DNA of 64,000 nucleotides from Planctomycetota bacterium (lineage in GTDB: Bacteria > Planctomycetota > UBA1135 > UBA2386). Location: positions 1 to 64,000 of the forward strand of contig JADJPQ010000028.1 of assembly GCA_016713175.1 (NCBI GenBank). The letters run 5' to 3'. Positions 18,016-27,911 of the stretch are shown here, piece by piece. Within the stretch, counting starts at the first letter, position 1. Each line of letters opens with the position of its first letter. The translations under genes and the position numbers were made by a program. Below the pieces are notes generated by a model that was given only the letters and a program-made list of their open reading frames with translations, searched no databases and was not told where the DNA came from.

Positions 18016-18294
18016 ATGCGTCTCAGCGAAGAGACCGTTGGCATGGAGGGCTGGGCTCAGGACCTGCAATTGCCGCTCGAAGAACTGCGCTGCGAACTCG
18101 ACACCCTGGTCGCTGCTGTCGACCGCATCGGGCTGCCGCGCCTGCAACCGGCGCTCGATACCGCACTGGACCTGTTGAACCAGGCCCACCGCTGCATGAG
18201 CCAGCGGCTGTTCCTGCCGGCGTTGTGCTGCGCCGTGGCCGCGCGCCAGACGCTGCGGCGCTTGCGGATTTCGGTTCGCCTGACCCTGCGCTGA
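18016..18294 (+). CDS. Small hypothetical helical protein
   Basis: 92 residues from the ATG at 18016, which has GAGG five bases upstream; a GTG at 17956, also with a purine-rich site, would add 20 residues. The sequence is almost entirely helical, with heptad-like leucines (LQLPLEELRCELDTLVAAVDR), three cysteines, and a basic tail (RRLRISVRLTLR). No family is recognised. It is convergent with the aldehyde dehydrogenase gene, with six bases between stops. A small cytoplasmic protein is inferred; it could also be a spurious frame, but the ribosome site and position favour a gene. Confidence 0.5.
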   Translation: MRLSEETVGMEGWAQDLQLPLEELRCELDTLVAAVDRIGLPRLQPALDTALDLLNQAHRCMSQRLFLPALCCAVAARQTLRRLRISVRLTLR

Positions 18295-18300
18295 TCCAAC

Positions 18301-19851
18301 TCAGTTGCCGGCACTCTCATTGCCGAACACCCGGCCGACCACGGCGCGATCGCCCTGGATCGCAGTGCGCTGCTGGTAGAACGCCAGCCCCCGCAGCCCA
18401 CCCAATTCCTCGCCGCCGCCGGCCCGGCCCGGTCCACCGTGCACGGACTGGGGCAACACTGCCCCCGGCCCCAGCGCCTGACCATGGGTCTTCTCGGAGC
18501 CAAGCCACACCCGGCCGTGCCACGGCGCGATGCCCAGCACCACCGCTTCGACGAACGCCCGGTCGTCGGAGTAGACGCTCGCCACCAGGCCACCACCGCC
18601 GCGATTGCATGCCAGCACCGCCGCTGCGGCCGAACCGTCGTACGGAATCACCGTCGCACACGGCCCGAACACTTCGAGCGCATGCAGCACGTCGGCCGCC
18701 GCGTCCTTGGCCCGCAGCAGCGTCGGCGCCACGAAGTAGCCGCGATCCTGGATCGGCTGCGGGCCGCCGAGCAGGGCTTCGGCAACGGTCAGCAACTGGT
18801 TCATGCCCAGGCGCACGTCGTGCAGTTGTTCGCGGCTCGCCACCGGTCCCATCCGGACGTCGCCATCCGCTGGATTGCCGACCTTGGTCGCCAGCAACCG
18901 TTCGCGCAGCGCCTCGACCACCTCGCCGACCAGATCCTGCGGCACGAAGATCCGCCGGACCGCCGTGCACTTCTGGCCGGCCTTCTGGGTCATGTCGGTG
19001 GCGACGTTGGCGATGAACTGCGTGAACGTGTCGCCCCCGAGGTCGACGTCCGGCCCGAGCACCGCCGGATTGATCGAGTCGGCCTCGATGTTGACGCGGA
19101 CATTGCGCGCCACCAGGTTCTTGTTGCCGCGGATCAGGGCGCCGGTCGCCGAGCTGCCGGTGAACGCGACGCAGTCCATCGGCGACAGCAGGTCGAGCAT
19201 GCCGGACACCGAACCGCCGACGAACTGGAACGCGCCGGCCGGCAGCAGACCGCTGTCGACCACGAGCTGGGCGATCCGCCAGGCGAGCATCGCGCTGGCG
19301 GTGCCGGCCTTCTCGATCACCGGCACGCCGGCCAGCAGCGCGCACGCCATCTTCTCGCCCATGCCCCACGCGGGGAAGTTGAACGCGTTGATGTGCAACG
19401 CCACGCCGGGGCGTGACGTCAGGATGTGCTGCCCCCAGAAGCGCGGTGTGCGGCCGAGCTGCACCCCATCGCCGTCGGGCAGGTGATTGCCGGCCGGGAG
19501 GCTCGCGGCGAGGTTGCCGTAGGCTGCCAGCGTGCCCGACGCGCCATCGAGGTCGAACTTGGCATCGCCGCGCGTGTTGCCGCCGTTGCGGCCCGAGATC
19601 TCGATCAGCTCGTCGCGATGTTCGTGCAGCTTCGCCGACAGCGACTTCAGGATCTCGCCGCGGCGCTGAAAGCCGAGTTCGCGCAGCGCCGGACCACCGA
19701 CGTCGCGCGCCCACGCCAGCGCGCCGGCATGGTCGATGCCCTGAGGACAGACCGTGCCCAGAACGGCTTCCGTGGCGGGGTCGTGGAGGGACTTGGGTTC
19801 ACCGGTGCCAGTGACCCAGCGGCCTTGGACGTAGCTTTGCAGCGCGATCAT
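18301..19851 (-). CDS. PaaZ-like aldehyde dehydrogenase lacking the hydratase domain
   Basis: 516 residues from the ATG at 19851; an in-frame ATG seven codons upstream is possible. It aligns along its length with the N-terminal ALDH half of PaaZ: GVALHINAFNFPAWGM, ATDMTQKAGQKCTAVRR with catalytic C295, general base E256 in NIEADSINP, and the hallmark HGGPGRAGGGEELGGLR near the C-terminus. PaaZ itself is about 680 residues and carries a MaoC-like ring-opening hydratase after this point; here the protein stops. It should oxidise a semialdehyde, probably a CoA-linked one, but no other phenylacetate or benzoyl-CoA gene is nearby, so the substrate is open. Confidence 0.9.
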   Translation of the reverse strand: MIALQSYVQGRWVTGTGEPKSLHDPATEAVLGTVCPQGIDHAGALAWARDVGGPALRELGFQRRGEILKSLSAKLHEHRDELIEISGRNGGNTRGDAKFDLDGASGTLAAYGNLAASLPAGNHLPDGDGVQLGRTPRFWGQHILTSRPGVALHINAFNFPAWGMGEKMACALLAGVPVIEKAGTASAMLAWRIAQLVVDSGLLPAGAFQFVGGSVSGMLDLLSPMDCVAFTGSSATGALIRGNKNLVARNVRVNIEADSINPAVLGPDVDLGGDTFTQFIANVATDMTQKAGQKCTAVRRIFVPQDLVGEVVEALRERLLATKVGNPADGDVRMGPVASREQLHDVRLGMNQLLTVAEALLGGPQPIQDRGYFVAPTLLRAKDAAADVLHALEVFGPCATVIPYDGSAAAAVLACNRGGGGLVASVYSDDRAFVEAVVLGIAPWHGRVWLGSEKTHGQALGPGAVLPQSVHGGPGRAGGGEELGGLRGLAFYQQRTAIQGDRAVVGRVFGNESAGN

Positions 19852-19917
19852 CGGGGCGAAGACGATACGCAAACGCAGGGCCCCGCACCATCGCCAGCAC
19901 CGCCGGTCGGTGGCCGT

Positions 19918-21597
19918 TCAGGGCAGGATCTGCAGCGCGCGCGCGTCGCCGACGCAGACCGGGCGGCCGAGCAGATCGGCCGACAGGAAGCTCCAGTGCA
20001 AGCTGCTCCAGACCAGTGGCTGCAGCAGGCCCGGCGGTACCGTCAGGGTCGCCGTCGCCCGCCCCTGGACATCGAACAGCCCGAGTCCATTGGCCAGGAA
20101 CACGCCGTTCGGATCGGCGGCGAATGCCTGGGTCACGAAGTCGACGTTGATCGGCACCGGGTAGCCCGAACGCCACAGGAAGCCCGGTGCGGTGCCGGAC
20201 AGCGTGCCGAGCACCAGATAGCTGGCGCCAGCGCCGGCCGGGCCGACATCGAGCTGGATCTGCGTCTGGCCGCCGGAGCCGGCGTTGAGCCAGGGCTGGC
20301 TCAGCGTCACCGCCGAGCCGGCGGTGTACCGCCGCCGCGTGGCCGCGACGTGGTTCTGGGCATCGCGCACCTGCACCAGCGTCCGCCAGGTTCCCGGGTA
20401 CCGGCTGACATGCGTCGCGGCGCCGTTCGGCAGCCACGGTGTGTCGAACACACCATCGTCGTCGTGGTCGAACCGCACCTGCAGTGTCGCCGCCAGTTGT
20501 TCGTGGTCGCGCGAAGTGCTCGGATCGGCGGTCGTCGACAAGCGCGGCGACGTCATCGTCAACTGCGGCAGTGGCCAGTTGCAGCCGGGGACCGCGTACT
20601 GCTGCATCTTGGTCCACCAGGTCGGGTTGCTGACCAGGTGTTCGTAGCGGAACGAGTGGTAGCCGTCGGCGCCACCGAGCAGCGCACCGGTGATCGAGGC
20701 CTCGATCGTCAGATCGGTCGTCGTCTCGCCGGTGTCGCTGTAGGTCCGGATCGCCGGACAGACGCGGCGCGACGGGAATCCGGCCAGCTGGCAGGCGCTG
20801 CGCGCATACGCCGCAGTCTGCCGGACATAGGCCTGATGCAGCGCGTAGGTGTTGTAGATCGAGCCGTTCGCCGTGTAGCTCATCGGCATCAGCACGTCGC
20901 AATGCCGGGCCATCTGTTCCCAGTGCTGGCCATACTGGCTCGCGAACGAATTGATCACGGTAGCATAGCTCTGGAAGTTGCCGTTGTAGGTGCCACCATC
21001 GAACGTGTAGCGGCTGGCGATCAGATACGCCTGCAGCGACAGGCCGCGGACCCGCGCGCGCACGTCGGCGAGGAAGTTGGTCACCACCGTCGGATCGACA
21101 GTGCCGGACGTGCCGACGAAGCGGATGTAGTCCAGCGCGATGCCGTCCAGGTCGTAGACCGGACGGCCATCGGGCAGGTAGGCGTCGACCAGGTAGTCGA
21201 TCACCGACAGCAGGTACTGACGATGCGCGGCGTCGGTCGGTTGCACGGTGTCGGCGAAGCACTTCAGGATCGCGACCACGCGGATGTTGGCGGCGTGGCA
21301 GGCCGAGATCAGCGACACCAGGTTGATGCCGGTGCCGCCGCTGCGAACGGTGCCCCAGGCGGCGTTCCAGTCGCCGGCGCTGTCGGTGATCCACAGGCTG
21401 CCGGTGCTCGGTCCGGTCGCCCGGAACGTGCTGACGTACACCGTGTCGATGCCACGGGTCGTGCAGTTGTTGACGATCTCGTTGATCCTGCCGTCCATGT
21501 TGCCTTCGAGGAACGGCCAGACCGACACGGCGACGTCACTGGAGGGAGTTTGCGCCGCAAGGGAAGCGGCGAACAGGGTCGCGAGCAGGAATCGCAT
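19918..21597 (-). CDS. Secreted glycoside-hydrolase-like (TIM-barrel) protein with C-terminal module
   Basis: 559 residues from the ATG at 21597, opening a signal peptide (MRFLLATLFAASLAAQ). Residues about 20-350 resemble the uncharacterised family-10-like glycosyl hydrolases: IDTVYVSTFRA, a CHAANIRVVAILK strand, DLDGIALDYIRF (the strand that usually carries the catalytic Asp/Glu region), and CDVLMPMSYTANG. A linker with DHDDDGVFDTPW follows, an EF-hand-like calcium loop or thrombospondin-type insert. The C-terminus (ASYLVLGTLSG, then FLANGLGLFDVQGRATATL) is the same recurrent module as in the other exported proteins. It is divergent from the secreted protein at 21662, with 64 bases between starts. 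Confidence 0.75.
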   Translation of the reverse strand: MRFLLATLFAASLAAQTPSSDVAVSVWPFLEGNMDGRINEIVNNCTTRGIDTVYVSTFRATGPSTGSLWITDSAGDWNAAWGTVRSGGTGINLVSLISACHAANIRVVAILKCFADTVQPTDAAHRQYLLSVIDYLVDAYLPDGRPVYDLDGIALDYIRFVGTSGTVDPTVVTNFLADVRARVRGLSLQAYLIASRYTFDGGTYNGNFQSYATVINSFASQYGQHWEQMARHCDVLMPMSYTANGSIYNTYALHQAYVRQTAAYARSACQLAGFPSRRVCPAIRTYSDTGETTTDLTIEASITGALLGGADGYHSFRYEHLVSNPTWWTKMQQYAVPGCNWPLPQLTMTSPRLSTTADPSTSRDHEQLAATLQVRFDHDDDGVFDTPWLPNGAATHVSRYPGTWRTLVQVRDAQNHVAATRRRYTAGSAVTLSQPWLNAGSGGQTQIQLDVGPAGAGASYLVLGTLSGTAPGFLWRSGYPVPINVDFVTQAFAADPNGVFLANGLGLFDVQGRATATLTVPPGLLQPLVWSSLHWSFLSADLLGRPVCVGDARALQILP

Positions 21598-21661
21598 GGG
21601 CCTTGCCAGCATAGCAGGCCGCGAAAACGCCGGGCACCGGGTAACTTCTGCAACCCCCAAC

Positions 21662-23224
21662 ATGAACATGCGCATCCTCCGCCCCACGCTCGTGGCGCTG
21701 CTGCTGTCCGGCAACGCCCTGGTCGCCCAAACCAAGTCCATCCTGTTCACCGGCCGCTTTCCGTTCGTCAGCTTCGAGAGCATCAACGAACGCGCCAACG
21801 GCTCGGCCAGCCGGCTCGACGAGTACGACTTCAGCTACGTGACGCCCGGTGCCAGCGCCGGCGCCCGTTCGTTGCTGCCGGCCTCGGCGATGAACGCCTA
21901 CTTCGGCGACGCCAACAACGACGCCGACTTCACCAAGCTGGCGGGCTTCCGGACCTACTTCGAAGCGCTGCAGATCGGCGGCCTGTTCGTCAAAGCGGCC
22001 GACAAGAGCAGCGTGACCGCGGCGAAGGTCTGGTTCACCGTGCGCGACAACGTCGCCACCAAGGACTTCGAACTGCACACGACCGGCGGCACCGCGGTGC
22101 ACGTGCTGCGGCCGGGTGACTGGGTGCGCTTCACCGCCAACGGCAACCTCGAGTTCTTCATGACCGCCGACCAGCTCGACGTCGCCGCCGGCCCGCCGAA
22201 CACCGGCGGCATCAGCGTCAAGGGCGCGCACGCGCTGCTGCAGACGGCAGGCGGCGACCTCTATTACGTGCCGGTGCAGGGCGGCCAATGGGTCAACGGC
22301 AACTTCGGCAGCCTGCCGATCTTTGCCCAGGATGGCGCCATCTGCAAGATCGACGCCGCGGCGATCACCTACGACGCCAGCGGCAACATCGCCTCGTTCG
22401 CGCCGAACTCGGCCCGGCTGATCATCGACGAACTGAACGGCGGCACCTCGCCGGCACCGATCAGCATCCGGCAGATGCTGGTCAACTCCGGCGGCATGAA
22501 CCGCGACGGCACGCCGCTCGTCGCCACCGGCATCTACGGCAAGACCTGCGGCATCGACATCGACCCGAACGGCGGCACGTTCGTGTCGACCTACGCCGAC
22601 CTGGGCAACAACTACACGACCGAGCCGAACCTGGTGTTCTGCAGCGATGCCGGCGGCTACGCGGGCACGATCATCTCGACCGCCAACAGCGGTTCGGTCG
22701 CGGTGATCAACGGCGTGACCTGCGGCAGTCTGACGGCTGGTGTACCCGCCAACGGCTCTTGGCTTGGTGTCAACTTCGACTACACGAACTTCCAGCCATC
22801 GCTGATGTCGCTGGTGCTGATCGACCCGCCCCAGGATCCGCTGCTGCTCGACATGCCGGCCATGGGCGCACTGCAGCCGGTGGCCACCGAACCGAACTGG
22901 GACATCGACGCCCGCGGCACGCCGCTGTCGATCGTGTTCGTGCTGGCGGCGTTCGCGCCATCGACGGCCGGTGCCTTCGTGCCATCACTGCCGCTCGGCG
23001 CGCTGCCACCGGTGTTCACCGCCAGCAGCTACCACGACGTGTTCATCGCCAGCAATCCGGCGACGATCGGATTCACCGTGCTGGACGTCAACGGCTTCGG
23101 CAACCTCAACTTCGCCAACCCGCACAACGGCATGTTCACCGGGCTGTCGCTGGTGCTGCAGTCGGCCGGGTTCGACGGCACCGGCTTCCAGCTCAGCAAT
23201 CCGGTGCTGATGCAGTTGAAGTGA
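21662..23224 (+). CDS. Secreted protein of unknown function with C-terminal module
   Basis: 520 residues. The ATG at 21662 (or 21668) is followed by a signal peptide (MRILRPTLVALLLSGNALVAQ). I do not recognise the central domain; it is rich in short beta-type segments with few charged residues, typical of planctomycete exported proteins. Two Gly/Asn-rich stretches (DIDPNGGTF, NGTTFDYTN-like) could bind calcium, but this is only a resemblance. The last 110 residues (SIVFVLAAFAPS, FTVLDVNGFGNLNF, LSLVLQSAG, GFQLSNPVLMQLK) match the pattern of the shared C-terminal module. It shares a divergent promoter region with the glycosyl-hydrolase-like gene. Confidence 0.75.
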   Translation: MNMRILRPTLVALLLSGNALVAQTKSILFTGRFPFVSFESINERANGSASRLDEYDFSYVTPGASAGARSLLPASAMNAYFGDANNDADFTKLAGFRTYFEALQIGGLFVKAADKSSVTAAKVWFTVRDNVATKDFELHTTGGTAVHVLRPGDWVRFTANGNLEFFMTADQLDVAAGPPNTGGISVKGAHALLQTAGGDLYYVPVQGGQWVNGNFGSLPIFAQDGAICKIDAAAITYDASGNIASFAPNSARLIIDELNGGTSPAPISIRQMLVNSGGMNRDGTPLVATGIYGKTCGIDIDPNGGTFVSTYADLGNNYTTEPNLVFCSDAGGYAGTIISTANSGSVAVINGVTCGSLTAGVPANGSWLGVNFDYTNFQPSLMSLVLIDPPQDPLLLDMPAMGALQPVATEPNWDIDARGTPLSIVFVLAAFAPSTAGAFVPSLPLGALPPVFTASSYHDVFIASNPATIGFTVLDVNGFGNLNFANPHNGMFTGLSLVLQSAGFDGTGFQLSNPVLMQLK

Positions 23225-23232
23225 ACCCGATC

Positions 23233-23256
23233 GCTCACCGTGCCGTCACGGTGAGC
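23233..23256. terminator. Perfect inverted repeat, bidirectional terminator
   Basis: GCTCACCGTG at 23233-23242 and CACGGTGAGC at 23247-23256 form an uninterrupted 10-bp stem with a CCGT loop. It sits exactly where two convergent genes end, overlapping the minus-strand stop codon. The symmetry and position suit termination from both sides, although there is no U-run. Confidence 0.65.
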
Positions 23257-26200
23257 TGCAGCGGCGGCCCAAAGCGTTTGCCCGGCGTGTAGTACGCGAA
23301 CGCCCGCGGCGCCGCGCCGACGGCCCGGCCGGGCACGGCGCCGACCGCGACGCAGTGCAGTTCGCGCCGCTCGCCGGGAAGGAGGCCGCGCAGGTAGCAA
23401 CACAGTTCCTGCCCGCGCATTTCCCAGAACGCGATCTGTTCGCGACGAACGGCCTCGTCGAGTTCGGCCGGAGCGACTTCGACGCCGGCCGGCAGCCCGA
23501 CGATCGCGACCGGCATGGCCGCCGGCTCTGTGCCGGTGTTGGTGATCACGATCCGCAAGCCGACCGCTTCTCCCTCGCGCACGCTGGCCGCCGCGAACTC
23601 CGCCTGCACGGCGACCGCAGCGCTGGAGTCGTTGGCTGGCTGCACTGACCGGTACTCGACCGCCAGTTGCCACGGGACCGCACCGCCGTCGGCGAGTTGC
23701 AGGGAGACCCGATGCGACCCGGTGGGCAACAGCCTGGCGAGATCGAGCACGGCGGGCTCTGTCGCATGACGATGCAACGGCACGACGCCGGCCTCTTGCC
23801 CATCGATCCGGACCACCACCCGGCCACCGCCGCCGCTGCCACGCCGATGCACCTGCAGGTCGGCGACGATCGCCTTCAAGGCCATCACCGTCGCCTGGGT
23901 TGCACCGAAACTGCCGCTGGCCTGACGTTGGCCGAGCAACCACTGGATCGCCGCCGCCGCGTCGCCGTGATGCGCCGGCGCCTGCAACCACGCCAGTGTC
24001 GCCCACGACATCGTCTCGACCTCCAGATCGCGGCCGCGCGAACCGACGATGCCGGTCGCCGCCTTCGGCAACGTGCTGTCGGCCCGACGCAGGTCGAGCA
24101 AGCGGCGTCGCGCGTTCGCTGCACCTGGGTGCTTGCCGGCACCCAGGGCACAGCTCGCGACCGCCAGTTCGTACGGATCCGTCGTCGTCGCCGCACGCGC
24201 CGCCACCTGGTCGAGTTCGCGCGTCACGTCGGTCGCGGCGACGCCGCCGCGCAGCAACGCATGCAGCACGTAGGCATCGACCAACGCCGCCGGCGCCCGA
24301 CCAAAGGAGTGGCCCGCACCATCGGGCACGAACCCGCCGTTGCCGTCGCGTCGCGCCAGCAGCCACGCGCGCGTTCGCGTCAGCAGGCCCGGATCGATCT
24401 CGGTGACCGCCGCCATGTCGGCGAACTGCAGCAGTCCGTAGGCCGTCAGCGCCATGTGGGCCGGTTCGCGGCCAAACCAGTCGAAGCCACCGTTCTGGCA
24501 CTCGAACGATCGCAGCCGGGCGAGTCCTCGCGCCAGCAGTTCGCGCGCTCGGGACGCCGCCGCCGGCGCCACCGGCAGATCGTCGCCGGAGCCATCGAGC
24601 AGTGTCAGCACCAGCGTGTTCGGATAATTGGTCGAACTGGTCTGTTCGAAGCAGCCGTGCGGTTCCTGCAGCAGGCCCTCCAGCGCTTCTGCGATCTGCG
24701 TGACCGGCGATGGGAAGAACCGCAGCGTCGCGATCGGAGTGAGGGCGTCGTCGGGGATCGTCACCTCGAACTCGTGCGCCTTGGTCAGCGTGCCGGCGAG
24801 CGCTTGCGTCTGCGGGAAGCCCGCCGGCAGCACCTGCAGGCGCTGGATCGTCGCATCCGTCAGTTCGCCGCAGCGCGCCGACAGTCGTAGTTCGACCGGG
24901 CCGGCGGCGATCATCGTCAGCGGCAACAGGGCGCGACCGCGACCCTCGTGCAAGTCGATCCGCAGCGTCGGCGCGCCGAGCTGCACGGCACCAGAGGCGG
25001 CGGCGTGCACCAGCGCCGTGCCAGCCGTCGCCGGCCCACGCACCGCGATCGGGATCTGGAGTTCGTCGCCGGCGACCGCCGCGATCGGCAGCCGCGCTTC
25101 GATCGCCAGTGGGCGGATCGTCGCGAACGCGCCTTCGCTCTGGCCCAGCGCGCCGCCACCGTGCGCACTGGCGCGAACGGTCCAGCCGGTGACGCGCTGT
25201 CCTGCCGTCAGCCGGACCTTCGCGCGACCATGGGCATCCGTGGCAACTACCGGGAAGTGCAAGGCCGGATCGGCGTCGACCACCCGGCCTGGCGTCGCGA
25301 TGACTTCTGGCCACGGGTCCGCGCCGTCGAACGTTGGTTGGTCGTCCGGATCCGTGCGTTCGCCACCCCTGGTCGGGAACGGCGCCGACCGGAAGGTGTC
25401 GACGCGGCCGCTCCAGACACCACCGTCAGGCGAGGCTTCCGGAACCTCGCCCTCGAACCGCCAGTCCAACGACGTCGCGTCGAACGATACCGACCGGAGT
25501 ACAGCCGACGCTGGCGCCGGTTCCGCAACCTGGCCCTGGAACAGGAACAACGCCAAGCCGGCGCTGGCCACCCCGGCGATCGCTGCCGACACGTCGGCCG
25601 CGACACCGCGACCGCCGCACCATCGCACCAGACGGATGCCGGCTTCGGCACACAACACCAGCACGCCGAGCAGCACGATCCATGCGTAGCCGGTCAGCGC
25701 CAGATTGCGATGCCGGTGCGTTGCCCGATCGGCGGCGGCAAGTTCGGAACCGCCGGGCGAAGTCCACGCCAGCGGCGCGACGTCGGCCACCCGCTGCGCG
25801 TGGGCAGGCAACGGTCGTTCAGCACCAGACTCGACGATCTGCCGCCAGCCGCGCGTGCCGAGCAGCAGTTCGAGCATCGCCGGTCGTTCCGCCTCGGACC
25901 ACGCCCACAGGTCGTCATCACCATCCAGGTCGGCGAACAGCCACGCATCGTCGACGATGCCGCGCCACGGCCTTGGCTGCAGCCGTTGCCGCGCCCGATC
26001 GAACACCGAGATGCCGACCGCGGCCGCCACCGGTTCGCCGGTCGCCGCATCGCGCGTCGCCACCGCGATCTCCTGGTCACCGCCGGGAAGGACTTCAGCA
26101 GCCATCGCCAGATCGACCTGCAGTCGCCGCCCCTCGCGCAGCACCAGACGCTCGGCCACCGGCGTCAGCTTGCCATCGAACACGGTCACCTGCAGCACAC

Positions 26201-27911
26201 CCGTCGCCGACGTCGGCAGTTCGAGCGCGAACTCACCCGCCGCCAGCACCGGCTGCTGCGCCAGCAGCACGCCGCGACAGAACACGCCAACCAGCCACGG
26301 CCCGGTCGGCCCGCCCGCCAGCACGCCGCGCAGCAAGGCCCCGCTTGGCAGCACGGCCGGCTCGACGCGCAGCGCGACCGCGCCAGCCGCCGCCATCGGC
26401 GCGGCAATGCGTTGCCCGCCATGCTCGACCAACAGCAGCTCGTACTGCCGACCAGCCAGCGGTGTGAACGTCGTCTGCCCGCGGCCATGGCGATCGGTCC
26501 GCACCGGAGCGATCCGCGCACCGGCGTCATCGACGACCCATGCCTGCGTCGCGACGCCGCGACCGACGTCATCGAGGATCTCCGCGAACACCCGATTGGC
26601 GACCCCGGCCACCAGCCCACCACCCTCCGGACACAGCCGCGCCCGCAGTGCGGCCCCCGGCACCGTGAACGGCACCACCTCGGCTTCGCGCACGGCGCCA
26701 TCGGCGACCGTCGCAACGAACCGACCACTGCCCGGCGCCACATCGGCCGGCAGGTCGAACGCGAACTGGCAGCGCCCCTCGGCATCGAGTCGCTGTTGAC
26801 CACGCCAGCACGACCGTCCATCGACCAGCACCTCACCGACGACTTCCCCACCACCGACCGCACCACCGGTCAGCCGTTCACTGTGCACCTCGACCCGGGC
26901 CCGCTGCCCCGGACGCACCACCAGCCGATCGAGCGTCAAGCCCGTGCGCAGTTGGCCGGGCCGGAAGTCGGCGACCAGCAATGGCAGTTCGGCCAGCGAT
27001 ACCGCATTGCGCCGCACGCGCCAGGTGTAGCGACCACCGGCAATCGGCGCCGGAATCGGCCACACCGCGGTGTGGACCCCATGGGCTTCCGCAGCGCACG
27101 AACCACTGAAGACGACACTGCCGCGCGGATCCACGACATCGACCGCCAACCGGTCGTGCTGCTCCGGTGCCAGCGTGACCCGATCGAGCACGACGGCGCG
27201 CAGCCGGCTCGGTTCGCCCGGCTTGCAGACTGGTTGATCGGTGTCGAGGTGGACCAGCGGTGGCGCCGCCAGCAGACCGAGTTCGAAGGTGTGTTCGATC
27301 GTCTGGCCCAGGACCTGCGCCTGCACCCGCAGGCGTCGCGGTGGCGGCAATGCGGCTGGCATCGCGACGGTGCCATCACCGCGCACCGCGGCGACGCCAT
27401 CAGCCATCGGCTTGCCGTCACCATCGACCGTCTGCCACGAGACCTCCGCGGCGAGTGGCTGCCGATTGGCATCGCGACAATCGACCGCCAACTGCCAGCC
27501 GACGCCGGGCGCCAGCACCGACGGCAGCGAACAGGTCAGCACCGGCGTCGCGGCGTAGGCGCGGTGCTGCTGCCAGCAAGACCAGGCCCACGGCGCACTG
27601 ATCCCCAGGGTCGCCAGCAACAGCGCGGCCGCCGCCACGCGCAGACGCATCGGCACCAGGCGACGCCAGAGCGACACCCGTGCCGGCACCGGCAACGCGA
27701 ACTCGGCCACCGGCAGCCTTGCCGCGCGCTCCAGCAGGTTCGCCTCGGCGAGCACCTGCCGCTGCAGCCGCTGCAGTTCCAAGTCGACGGCAAGCCGCGC
27801 CTGCAGCGGCTCGGGATCCGGATGGCAGCCAAAGTGCAGTTCGAGCAGTTCCTGTCGCAGTGCCTCGTGTGCCATCGGGTGATCTCCGCCTGCTGGTCGT
27901 TCGGTGCTCAT
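23235..27911 (-). CDS. Membrane-anchored alpha-2-macroglobulin with cytoplasmic N-terminal helical domain
   Basis: 1558 residues from the ATG at 27911, which overlaps the sigma-factor TGA by four bases. Residues 1-88 are cytoplasmic and helical (HEALRQELLELHFGC, RLAVDLELQRLQRQVLAEANLLERAARL), like planctomycete anti-sigma or regulator N-termini; only one cysteine is present, so it is not a zinc-type anti-sigma. A first membrane helix is at about 90-111. MG-like beta domains fill about 120-735 (DTDQPVCKPGEPSRLRAVV is the typical MG2 entry). Two more helices near 737-757 and 772-792 flank a basic loop. The A2M domain follows (FPVVATDAHGRAKVRLT), then the thioester site C1087-F-E-Q1090 within EPHGCFEQTSS, a toroid domain, and a C-terminal receptor-like domain. 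Such proteins trap proteases in the periplasm. The anti-sigma role is inference from topology and gene order. Confidence 0.9.
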   Translation of the reverse strand: MSTERPAGGDHPMAHEALRQELLELHFGCHPDPEPLQARLAVDLELQRLQRQVLAEANLLERAARLPVAEFALPVPARVSLWRRLVPMRLRVAAAALLLATLGISAPWAWSCWQQHRAYAATPVLTCSLPSVLAPGVGWQLAVDCRDANRQPLAAEVSWQTVDGDGKPMADGVAAVRGDGTVAMPAALPPPRRLRVQAQVLGQTIEHTFELGLLAAPPLVHLDTDQPVCKPGEPSRLRAVVLDRVTLAPEQHDRLAVDVVDPRGSVVFSGSCAAEAHGVHTAVWPIPAPIAGGRYTWRVRRNAVSLAELPLLVADFRPGQLRTGLTLDRLVVRPGQRARVEVHSERLTGGAVGGGEVVGEVLVDGRSCWRGQQRLDAEGRCQFAFDLPADVAPGSGRFVATVADGAVREAEVVPFTVPGAALRARLCPEGGGLVAGVANRVFAEILDDVGRGVATQAWVVDDAGARIAPVRTDRHGRGQTTFTPLAGRQYELLLVEHGGQRIAAPMAAAGAVALRVEPAVLPSGALLRGVLAGGPTGPWLVGVFCRGVLLAQQPVLAAGEFALELPTSATGVLQVTVFDGKLTPVAERLVLREGRRLQVDLAMAAEVLPGGDQEIAVATRDAATGEPVAAAVGISVFDRARQRLQPRPWRGIVDDAWLFADLDGDDDLWAWSEAERPAMLELLLGTRGWRQIVESGAERPLPAHAQRVADVAPLAWTSPGGSELAAADRATHRHRNLALTGYAWIVLLGVLVLCAEAGIRLVRWCGGRGVAADVSAAIAGVASAGLALFLFQGQVAEPAPASAVLRSVSFDATSLDWRFEGEVPEASPDGGVWSGRVDTFRSAPFPTRGGERTDPDDQPTFDGADPWPEVIATPGRVVDADPALHFPVVATDAHGRAKVRLTAGQRVTGWTVRASAHGGGALGQSEGAFATIRPLAIEARLPIAAVAGDELQIPIAVRGPATAGTALVHAAASGAVQLGAPTLRIDLHEGRGRALLPLTMIAAGPVELRLSARCGELTDATIQRLQVLPAGFPQTQALAGTLTKAHEFEVTIPDDALTPIATLRFFPSPVTQIAEALEGLLQEPHGCFEQTSSTNYPNTLVLTLLDGSGDDLPVAPAAASRARELLARGLARLRSFECQNGGFDWFGREPAHMALTAYGLLQFADMAAVTEIDPGLLTRTRAWLLARRDGNGGFVPDGAGHSFGRAPAALVDAYVLHALLRGGVAATDVTRELDQVAARAATTTDPYELAVASCALGAGKHPGAANARRRLLDLRRADSTLPKAATGIVGSRGRDLEVETMSWATLAWLQAPAHHGDAAAAIQWLLGQRQASGSFGATQATVMALKAIVADLQVHRRGSGGGGRVVVRIDGQEAGVVPLHRHATEPAVLDLARLLPTGSHRVSLQLADGGAVPWQLAVEYRSVQPANDSSAAVAVQAEFAAASVREGEAVGLRIVITNTGTEPAAMPVAIVGLPAGVEVAPAELDEAVRREQIAFWEMRGQELCCYLRGLLPGERRELHCVAVGAVPGRAVGAAPRAFAYYTPGKRFGPPLQLTVTAR

